In this document: one piece after another, positions 57,559-64,000 of the stretch
How positions within the stretch are numbered: the stretch's first letter is position 1
Layout: the number at the start of each line of letters is the position of its first letter
Assembly: GCF_010667575.1 (NCBI RefSeq)
Contig: NZ_JAABNT010000014.1
Location: forward strand, 1-64,000
Source: Sulfitobacter sediminilitoris
GTDB taxonomy: Bacteria > Pseudomonadota > Alphaproteobacteria > Rhodobacterales > Rhodobacteraceae
Reading direction: 5' to 3'
Length of the DNA: 64,000 nucleotides
The notes under the pieces: generated by a model
Seen by the model: the letters and a program-made list of their open reading frames with translations, nothing else
What the model was told of the DNA's origin: nothing
Databases searched by the model: none
Translations under genes and position numbers: made by a program

Positions 57559-58272
57559 ATGCCTGCCTCTCGTACCATCGTTGCTGCCCTATGCTTGTTG
57601 CTGAGCCTGGCCTTCGCTGCTTCGCCATTTTTTGTCGAAGGTTTCGCGGGCTTTGACCCTAACCAATTCCCGGTCCCACAGAATAATCCGCCGGTTCAGC
57701 CTGCGGGATACGCATTTGCGATCTGGGGGGTGATCTACGGCTGGTTGATATTGGGACTGACTTGGGGTTTGTTCAAAGCCCCCAAGGACGGTCAATGGCA
57801 TGACATGCGAAAACCGCTTTGCGCATCGCTCGCAGTTGGCGCGGCATGGCTTGCTGTCGCGGTTGCCAGCCCGATGTGGGCCAGCGTTCTGATCTGGATC
57901 ATGCTGCTCAGCGCGCTTGCGGCACTTTTCGTGGCCCCCGTTTCGGATCAGCCGTGGGCAGCTTGGCCCGTTGGTCTTTATGCCGGGTGGCTGTCGGCGG
58001 CGTCCTGCGTGTCGCTGGGTCTGCTTGCGGCAGGGTATGGCTGGCTGGATGAAACGACCGCCGCGCTCGCCTTTGTCGGCCTCGCCATCGTGATCGGTGG
58101 GTTTGTGCAAGGTGCGCTGGGGCGCGCACCAACTTACGGGATCGCCGTGATCTGGGCGCTGGTGGCGGTTGTAGTCGCCAATTACGAGACCACGCCGATC
58201 GTCGCATATGTCGCCGGCGGCGGGGCGTTGGCGTTGATCTTTCCCACGCTCAAGGCATTTCGGGCCGTTTAA
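57559..58272 (+). CDS. TspO/MBR-like membrane protein
   Basis: 237 residues from MPASRTIVAAL; AAAGGG lies eight bases before the ATG. Seven or so hydrophobic helices are seen, with NNPPVQPAGYAFAIWGVIYGW near residue 42, which resembles the tryptophan-rich TspO/MBR family, but the protein is longer than the 160-residue bacterial TspO. Possible roles are tetrapyrrole binding or stress sensing; not certain. Confidence 0.65.
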   Translation: MPASRTIVAALCLLLSLAFAASPFFVEGFAGFDPNQFPVPQNNPPVQPAGYAFAIWGVIYGWLILGLTWGLFKAPKDGQWHDMRKPLCASLAVGAAWLAVAVASPMWASVLIWIMLLSALAALFVAPVSDQPWAAWPVGLYAGWLSAASCVSLGLLAAGYGWLDETTAALAFVGLAIVIGGFVQGALGRAPTYGIAVIWALVAVVVANYETTPIVAYVAGGGALALIFPTLKAFRAV

Positions 58273-58287
58273 TTCCCGTCTGGAAAA

Positions 58288-58326
58288 TTTAAGGGGTCGG
58301 GACCTTTCGCAGATCTCGACCCTAAA
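58288..58326. terminator. bidirectional terminator between the TspO-like gene and der
   Basis: TTAAGGGGTCG pairs with CGACCCTAA with one bulged G. Flanking A and T runs on each side suit termination in both directions. Confidence 0.55.
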
Positions 58327-58327
58327 A

Positions 58328-59791
58328 TTAATCCTTGCGTCGGCCTTCGGTATGTTTGCGCAGCTTCGACGGTCCGGCTTTCTTGCGTCCCTTATAAGGG
58401 TTCGCATCGTTCTGCCCCCGCATCCACAGCCGGATCGGCGTTCCGGGCATGTCAAAGTCGATCCGCAGGTTGTTCACCAGATACCGGCTGTAGCTTTCGG
58501 GCACCTTGTCGGGATGGCTGCACATGACCACGAAGCCCGGCGGGCGCGTCTTGGCCTGTGTCATGTAGCGCAGCTTGATCCGCTTGCCTTGCGGTGCGGG
58601 CGGCGGGTGCGCCTCCATCATGCCAGAGAGCCAGCGATTAAGCTGGGCGGTGCTGACCCGACGGTTCCAAACCTCGTAGGCGCGCATGATCGCATCATGA
58701 AGGCGGTCAAGCCCCCTGCCCGTTTTCGCGGAAACCGTGATCAGGGGTGCGCCGCGCAGTTGGGGCAACAGACGCTCAAAACTTTCCTTGAGCGCTTTGA
58801 GCTTGGCCTGACGGTCTTCCTCTATGTCCCATTTGTTCACCGCGATGACAACGGCCCGTCCCTCGCGTTCCGCCAGGTCGGCAATCCGCAGATCCTGCTG
58901 TTCAAAGGGGATCTCAGCATCCAGCAGCACAACCACCACTTCGGCAAATTTCACTGCGCGCAGGCCATCAGAGACGCTCAGCTTTTCCAGCTTTTCCTGA
59001 ACCTTCGCCTTTTTGCGCATGCCCGCAGTGTCGAAAATGCGCATCGGCACGCCATTCCAATCGATCCGCAGCGAGATCGCGTCACGGGTGATCCCGGCTT
59101 CGGGGCCGGTCAGCAACCGGTCTTCACCAAGGATCTGATTGATCAGCGTGGATTTGCCGGCGTTCGGGCGGCCTACAACCGCGACTTGCAATGGCTTTGT
59201 CTTGGTGGGCATCGGAATGGCGTCTGGATCTTCGGCCTCTTCCTCGCTCAGATCCACGTCTGTCTCTGGCGCGTCCTCTTCGGCGCGTTCCGCAAACTGA
59301 TCGGCCAGTGGCAACAGCGCGGTATAAAGGTCATGCAACCCTTCGCCGTGTTCCGCCGACATGCTGATCGGCTCGCCCAACCCCAGCGAATAGGCCTCAA
59401 GCACGCCCGCTTCGCCTGCTTTTCCCTCAGCCTTGTTGGCGGCAAGGATCACATTGGCAGAGCGCTTGCGCAGGATATCGGCAAAGACCAGATCGGACGG
59501 AGTCACACCGACTCGCGCATCAATCATGAACAGGCAGATGTCGGCCATGTCCACAGCACGCTCCGTCAGGCGGCGCATGCGTCCCTGAAGGCTATCGTCC
59601 GTTATCTCTTCCAGACCGGCAGTGTCGATCACCGTAAAGCGCAGATCGGCCAGCTTGGCCGCACCCTCACGCAGATCGCGCGTCACCCCGGGCTGGTCAT
59701 CGACCAATGCCAGACGTTTGCCTACAAGGCGGTTGAACAGCGTGGATTTGCCCACGTTCGGGCGGCCCACGATGGCGAGGGTAAAGGACAT
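58328..59791 (-). CDS. der: ribosome-associated GTPase Der (EngA)
   Basis: 487 residues from [17 protein letters not shown]; upstream codons to 59827 are not conserved. Two G domains in tandem are seen ([14 protein letters not shown] near 9 and [13 protein letters not shown] near 195, with NKAEGK and NKWD), separated by an acidic linker ([18 protein letters not shown]), then the KH-like C-terminus with [20 protein letters not shown]. It acts in 50S subunit assembly. Confidence 0.97.
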   Translation of the reverse strand: MSFTLAIVGRPNVGKSTLFNRLVGKRLALVDDQPGVTRDLREGAAKLADLRFTVIDTAGLEEITDDSLQGRMRRLTERAVDMADICLFMIDARVGVTPSDLVFADILRKRSANVILAANKAEGKAGEAGVLEAYSLGLGEPISMSAEHGEGLHDLYTALLPLADQFAERAEEDAPETDVDLSEEEAEDPDAIPMPTKTKPLQVAVVGRPNAGKSTLINQILGEDRLLTGPEAGITRDAISLRIDWNGVPMRIFDTAGMRKKAKVQEKLEKLSVSDGLRAVKFAEVVVVLLDAEIPFEQQDLRIADLAEREGRAVVIAVNKWDIEEDRQAKLKALKESFERLLPQLRGAPLITVSAKTGRGLDRLHDAIMRAYEVWNRRVSTAQLNRWLSGMMEAHPPPAPQGKRIKLRYMTQAKTRPPGFVVMCSHPDKVPESYSRYLVNNLRIDFDMPGTPIRLWMRGQNDANPYKGRKKAGPSKLRKHTEGRRKD

Positions 59792-59852
59792 TTCAAGGCT
59801 CCAAAGCCCCAATTGGGGCAAAATCAAACATGGGCCTTAGACCATTTCTCGC

Positions 59853-61208
59853 TCAACGGAAAGCGAGCAATTGGCCCTTGCGTGAAACAACGTAAAGCGT
59901 GCTGCCTGCAACGACAGGGGCTGTGGTCGCCCCGCCGGGGATTTCGACAACACCCGCAAGCGTCCCGTCCGTGGGATCAAAGCTGCGCAAAACGCCGTCG
60001 CCAGATGCCACCCAAACGCGCCCGCCAGCGACGACCGGCCCATGATGGGTATAGACTTCGGATTGGCGCCGCGGCTTGTCTTTGACGAAGTTTGGCAATG
60101 GCACGCCCCAGATACGCGCGCCGTCCGAGGCATCAAGGCGGAGCACTTCATTCAGGTCACTGATGACAAAAACAGAACCGCCCGCGGGCCAGACTGGCCC
60201 TACGGCACCGTCGCGTGCAGTCCATATCCGCTTGCCGCTCCCCAGGCTGAGTGCGGCAAGGCGCCCGGACTGGTTACCGACGAAAACCCTGTCACCAGAG
60301 ATCACCGGCGCGCTTGTGACATCAGATATTGAGGATAATGCCCGACCGGGCCGTTTCCCCACGACGGAGGCATTCCAGCGGTCCAGCCCCCCACGGCGGA
60401 ACACAGCCTGCACTTCGCCAGCCCCATAAGCAAACAGAGCGAGTTCGTTTGTCACCGACGGGGCCGGCGCACCAAGCACATTGTTAACACTGGTGCTGCC
60501 ACCGGTTTGCCATGCGACGCGACCACTGGCCTTTTCAACCGCCCAAGCGGTGTCATCCCCCGCAGTAAGATAGACAAGATCACCAAACACAGTCGGCGTT
60601 CCTGAACCAGAGGCGTCCAGGTCTTGCGTCCAGCGCACACCGCCCGTCGCCACGTCCACTGCTGCAAGGACGCCGTACCCGACAGAGACGTAAAGCGTGT
60701 CGCCTTCAACGGCCAATCCGCCGCCAGAGCCCTGTCCCTGCCTGTCACTTGCCGGGGTCAGATCGCGGGTCCAAAGGGTCTGTCCAGAAGTCGAGGTCGC
60801 CACGACCTGCGCACCTGCATCGAGCGTGAAAACCCGGCCATCGGACACAACAGGATCGGCAGTAATTCTGTAGCGACGACTGTCACCGTCGCCGATGTCA
60901 GCCGACCAAGCCAGCTGGGGAGCGTTCCGCAGGGCAGGATGGGTAACGCGGTAGGTGGGCGTTCCGATCGCATGGGTCCAATTGGCGTTATTGGTTGCAA
61001 CACCCAAGGATATCGGACGGCTTGTATTCTCGGGCGTGACTTCGCCTTCAATTGGGGCGGCAAGTTCGGGTGTTTGCAGAACCGACCTTATGTCTTCACG
61101 TGGTCCGGGCAGATACACCTGACGTTCGTTACATGCACTGAGCAATAAAGCAGCTGACAAAAGCCCGACCCCCCACGCCTTTGTCCCGAAATACGCTGGA
61201 TGGTTCAT
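59853..61208 (-). CDS. bamB: outer membrane assembly lipoprotein BamB
   Basis: 451 residues from MNHPAYFGTKAW; a GTG four codons earlier is an alternative. The lipobox LLSAC near residue 29 marks a lipoprotein. The rest is a PQQ-type beta-propeller: LWTRDLTPASD, VRWTQDLDASG, VAWQTGGST, KRIWTARDGAVGPVWPAGGSVFVISDLNEVLRLDASDG. It is a scaffold in the BAM complex in the periplasm. The order upstream of der matches other proteobacteria. Confidence 0.92.
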   Translation of the reverse strand: MNHPAYFGTKAWGVGLLSAALLLSACNERQVYLPGPREDIRSVLQTPELAAPIEGEVTPENTSRPISLGVATNNANWTHAIGTPTYRVTHPALRNAPQLAWSADIGDGDSRRYRITADPVVSDGRVFTLDAGAQVVATSTSGQTLWTRDLTPASDRQGQGSGGGLAVEGDTLYVSVGYGVLAAVDVATGGVRWTQDLDASGSGTPTVFGDLVYLTAGDDTAWAVEKASGRVAWQTGGSTSVNNVLGAPAPSVTNELALFAYGAGEVQAVFRRGGLDRWNASVVGKRPGRALSSISDVTSAPVISGDRVFVGNQSGRLAALSLGSGKRIWTARDGAVGPVWPAGGSVFVISDLNEVLRLDASDGARIWGVPLPNFVKDKPRRQSEVYTHHGPVVAGGRVWVASGDGVLRSFDPTDGTLAGVVEIPGGATTAPVVAGSTLYVVSRKGQLLAFR

Positions 61209-61257
61209 GGCCCTGCTCACTTCTTTTTATCGCTCTCGTTGCCCGCCGGGGCATGGA

Positions 61258-61959
61258 TCAATTATCTTGGGCCGCTGCGCTTCCACCACCCAGACCAACC
61301 ACGTCAGACAGTTCCGGCTCGCCACCCAGTGCCACAATCACCTGAAGGGCGCGTTGTTGCAAGTCTGCGCTGACTTCCGCATCCGACAGGATCGCCTGAT
61401 AGCGGTTGATGGCAGCGTCGGTGTCACTGGTTTCGATGTCGATCAGCGCGAGTTGTTCGCTGGCCAGCAGACGAAAGGCATTGCCCGGCTGCGCCATGGC
61501 CTCAAGCGCCTGACGGCGGTCTGCGACAGGCGCATCAGCCCCCTGCAGGGTAATTGCCTTGAACTGTGCCAACTGCCGGTAGACCGGCGGTACATCACCA
61601 TCAACAGCCACTGCGCTCAGTGTTGCCACAGCCATGTCAGTATCACCGGCATTGGCCTGTTCAGCGGCAGTCATCATGCGAAGTACGGCAGCTGCGGTCG
61701 GCTTTGCAGGCTCAATACTACCAAGTGCTTCGGCTCGTTCTGCGCTTGTATTCACAGCCAAGGCAGCAAGCATCGCATCGCCCAGCGCCTCGGCCTGCGC
61801 GCGCGCCTGTGCCCTGCGGTATTCGGAATAGGCCGCCCCACCAACAATCAGCAGGATCGCCAGCACGGCAATCCAGCCATAGCGGCGCAGATAGCCATAA
61901 AGCCGGTCGCGGCGGACCTCTTCATTGACCTCTTCGATAAAGCTGTCTGTGTTGCTCAT
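61258..61959 (-). CDS. YfgM-like periplasmic TPR membrane protein
   Basis: 233 residues from MSNTDSFIEEVNEEVRRDRL. A single membrane helix (WIAVLAILLIVGGAAYSEY) near residue 30 is followed by a helical, Ala-rich periplasmic domain in which ALEAMAQPGNAFRLLASEQLALIDI fits the YfgM/TPR_21 pattern. It probably assists SecYEG or envelope chaperones. It lies directly before bamB and der, the same order as in E. coli. Confidence 0.85.
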   Translation of the reverse strand: MSNTDSFIEEVNEEVRRDRLYGYLRRYGWIAVLAILLIVGGAAYSEYRRAQARAQAEALGDAMLAALAVNTSAERAEALGSIEPAKPTAAAVLRMMTAAEQANAGDTDMAVATLSAVAVDGDVPPVYRQLAQFKAITLQGADAPVADRRQALEAMAQPGNAFRLLASEQLALIDIETSDTDAAINRYQAILSDAEVSADLQQRALQVIVALGGEPELSDVVGLGGGSAAAQDN

Positions 61960-62175
61960 CTGATCTGCCTCTGGCGGTACGGTTTTGACCCTCTTACCCC
62001 GCAGAACGGGGCAAGCCAAGACCCCGTTCCATCAGGTCTTTGCCCGAGAATTGGGCAGCAAAGCCACCTCTATTAAAAAACATGCCATCTAAACTAGTCA
62101 GTTCAGTTATCATGCACTACATAAAGCGCAACCAACCGGGCAGGTGTCCCGGCATTTCCGGCGCGAGGTATCGCA

Positions 62176-63423
62176 ATGCGTATTTTCTCCATTCTGGCCG
62201 CACTGGCGGTAACCCTTTTGCTGGCGATGTCGATCCTCGCGCGTCCGCAGCTTGTGGCATTGCTCGGCGGTGACGAAACACGGACAGAGCAAGAGACCAC
62301 CGAACAGGTGTCCGAGACACCTTCCGTTGTGGAACAAGACCCGGACACATTGGTCAAGGTACAGGTGCGCAAGCTGACCGGACAGCAGGTTGACAGTGCG
62401 GTCATCCTGCGCGGCGAAACGGAAGCCGCGCGTCAGGTGGACGTAAAGTCCGAGACATCTGCCGTGATCGTGTCCGATCCGTTGCGCAAGGGCGCGCACG
62501 TTGAGGAAGGTGACGCACTCTGCGTGCTCGACCCCGGCACTCGGCAGGCCGCATTGGACGAGGCGCGCGCACGGTTGTCAGAAGCTGAATCGCGCGTACC
62601 GGAGGGGGAGGCACGGCTGGCAGAAGCCAAAGCCCGTCTGGATGAGGCAGAAATCAATCAAAACGCAGCGGCCCGATTGAGTGAAGATGGTTTTGCCTCT
62701 CAGACAAGGCTTGCCGCGACGGATGCCGCGGTGGCCGCCGCCAAGGCGGGTGTAAGCTCCGCCACATCAGGTTTGCGCGCGGCACGTTCCGGCATTGAAG
62801 CGGCCACCGCCGCCGTTGCTGCCGCGGAAACGGAAATTGCACGTCTGACGATCTCAGCGCCCTTCAGCGGACTGCTGGAAAGCGACACTGCGGAATTGGG
62901 CAGTCTTTTGCAGCCGGGCGCATTGTGCGCCACAATCATTCAACTTGATCCGATCAAACTGGTGGGATTTGTACCCGAGACCGAGGTGAACCGGGTCATG
63001 CTTGGCGCGCAGGCAGGTGCACGGCTGGCAGCTGGCGGCGAGCAGGTCATCGGCAACGTGACGTTCCTTTCACGCTCTGCCGATCCTCAGACGCGAACGT
63101 TCCGCGTCGAGATTGAAGTGCCTAACGATGATCTGCGCATCCGCGACGGTCAGACCGCCGAAATCGCGATTTCCTCGGCAGGTGTCAAAGCCCATCTCGT
63201 CCCGCAGTCCGCGCTGACGTTGAACGATGACGGCACATTGGGCGTGCGGTTAGTCGATGAAAATGCGGTCGTATCATTTGCCCCCGTCGAAATCATGCGC
63301 GACACCAGCCGGGGCATCTGGGTCACCGGTTTGCCAGAGGTCGCGGACGTGATCGTTGTCGGACAAGAATACGTCACGGCAGGTGTCAGAGTGGCCCCCA
63401 CCTGGGTGGAGGTCACGCAATGA
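62176..63423 (+). CDS. RND efflux periplasmic adaptor (HlyD/AcrA type)
   Basis: 415 residues. An N-terminal helix (RIFSILAALAVTLLLAMSI) with no lipobox anchors it in the inner membrane. The barrel-hybrid reads VDVKSETSAVIVSDPLRKGAHVEEGDALCVLD near 95, then a long Ala/Glu coiled coil (about 120-220), then ISAPFSGLLESDTAELGSLLQPGA near 225. Its TGA overlaps the permease ATG, so the two are coupled. The substrate is unknown; no regulator adjoins. Confidence 0.92.
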   Translation: MRIFSILAALAVTLLLAMSILARPQLVALLGGDETRTEQETTEQVSETPSVVEQDPDTLVKVQVRKLTGQQVDSAVILRGETEAARQVDVKSETSAVIVSDPLRKGAHVEEGDALCVLDPGTRQAALDEARARLSEAESRVPEGEARLAEAKARLDEAEINQNAAARLSEDGFASQTRLAATDAAVAAAKAGVSSATSGLRAARSGIEAATAAVAAAETEIARLTISAPFSGLLESDTAELGSLLQPGALCATIIQLDPIKLVGFVPETEVNRVMLGAQAGARLAAGGEQVIGNVTFLSRSADPQTRTFRVEIEVPNDDLRIRDGQTAEIAISSAGVKAHLVPQSALTLNDDGTLGVRLVDENAVVSFAPVEIMRDTSRGIWVTGLPEVADVIVVGQEYVTAGVRVAPTWVEVTQ

Positions 63424-64000
63424 CCGGCGTCGTCGATTGGGCCGCAGGCCGTGCACGCATGGTGCTGGCCTTTATCCTGCTCAGCCTCGTGGTCGGCGGC
63501 TATTCTTATTCCACCCTGCCAAAAGAGGGTGAGCCGGACATTGAAATTCCGGCATTGTTCGTCTCTGTTCAATTCCCCGGCATTTCTGCCGCTGACAGTG
63601 AGACGCTCCTCGTCAAGCCGATGGAAACAGAGCTTGCCGATCTGGACGGCTTGAAACAGATGACCGGCACGGCGGCGGAAAACTACGCCGGCGTAGTGCT
63701 GGAGTTCGAATTCGGCTGGGACAAAAGCCGTGTGATGGCCGATGTACGCGACGCGATGTCAACGGCCGAGGCGCAGTTCCCTGACGGCTATGAGAAATAC
63801 TCCATCAACGAATTCAACTTTTCCGAATTTCCGATCATCATCGTGAACCTGACCGGCCCGGTCCCTGAACGCACGATGGCCCGCGTGGCGCGAGACTTGC
63901 AGGATGAGCTGGAGGCACTCGATTCCGTGCTGGAGGCAGGCCTTGCGGGAGACCGTGACGAGATGCTGGAGGTGCTGATCGATCCGCTTCGTCTGGAGGC
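63420..64000 (+). CDS. RND efflux permease, N-terminal 193 residues (runs off the window)
   Basis: Partial. After the first helix (MVLAFILLSLVVGGYSYSTL) it reads LPKEGEPDIEIPALFVSVQFPGISAADSETLLVKPMETEL, the start of the AcrB/HAE-type porter domain. The ATG overlaps the adaptor stop (ATGA). It is the proton-driven pump of the adaptor-permease pair. The tripartite outer-membrane channel is not in the window. Confidence 0.93.
   Translation, partial: MTGVVDWAAGRARMVLAFILLSLVVGGYSYSTLPKEGEPDIEIPALFVSVQFPGISAADSETLLVKPMETELADLDGLKQMTGTAAENYAGVVLEFEFGWDKSRVMADVRDAMSTAEAQFPDGYEKYSINEFNFSEFPIIIVNLTGPVPERTMARVARDLQDELEALDSVLEAGLAGDRDEMLEVLIDPLRLE

Noticed and set aside
58352-60085. A 577-codon plus-strand frame antisense to der
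   Set aside because: der is fully supported by its two G domains; the antisense product has biased composition only.

Overview
The window is chromosomal DNA of a marine alphaproteobacterium, most likely a member of the Roseobacter group (Rhodobacterales). Pointers are an M24-fold DMSP lyase (dddP), a carnitine-degradation operon with a fused dehydrogenase/thioesterase, the gene order yajC-secD-secF-...-ccmABCDG as in the Rhodobacter hel locus, glnB-glnA, a Hint-domain protein, and GC-rich coding sequence. The genus is inference; no rRNA is present.

Layout. 1-600: the first codons of an IS256-type transposase, whose end abuts a Cys-rich ORF. 666-3939: a small basic protein, a DMT permease and fatty acid desaturase pair, and a divergent XRE regulator. 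4015-7680: a tightly overlapping carnitine operon (cdhC, lipoprotein, carnitine dehydrogenase-thioesterase, SDR). 7840-14774: aldo/keto reductase, MFS permease, metG and a chemoreceptor. 15562-21091: outer-membrane DUF481 protein, LysR regulator and an unassigned hydantoinase / racemase / DapA-like catabolic cluster.

21147-28045 is a roughly 6.9 kb integrative element inserted in tRNA-Leu(UAG). An 80-bp perfect direct repeat bounds it, an integrase lies just inside the intact tRNA copy, and 17-bp candidate integrase arm sites sit at both ends. Its A+T-rich cargo includes a CphA-like ATP-grasp fused to a CapA-type metallophosphatase, with one in-frame TGA. It also carries a family of diverged direct repeats of up to about 155 bp, remnants of two other integrases, and three proteins I cannot assign. 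This is the least ordinary part of the window.

28195-45307 returns to core genome: Hint protein, nnrDE, glnB-glnA, lytic transglycosylase, DUF3445 protein divergent from dddP, a PLP enzyme, an alpha/beta hydrolase-OsmC fusion, purB, two secreted proteins sharing a Cys motif, a FliG-like protein, an acyltransferase and a DUF1223 protein. 45539-64000 holds acnA, an SDR, ccmGDCBA, a TauE-like permease, secFD-yajC, serS, a TspO-like membrane protein, der-bamB-yfgM-like, and an RND efflux adaptor with a permease cut by the window edge.

Gene starts were chosen from Shine-Dalgarno position, family-typical N-termini and overlaps with neighbours. All family assignments come from reading motifs, not from database searches.
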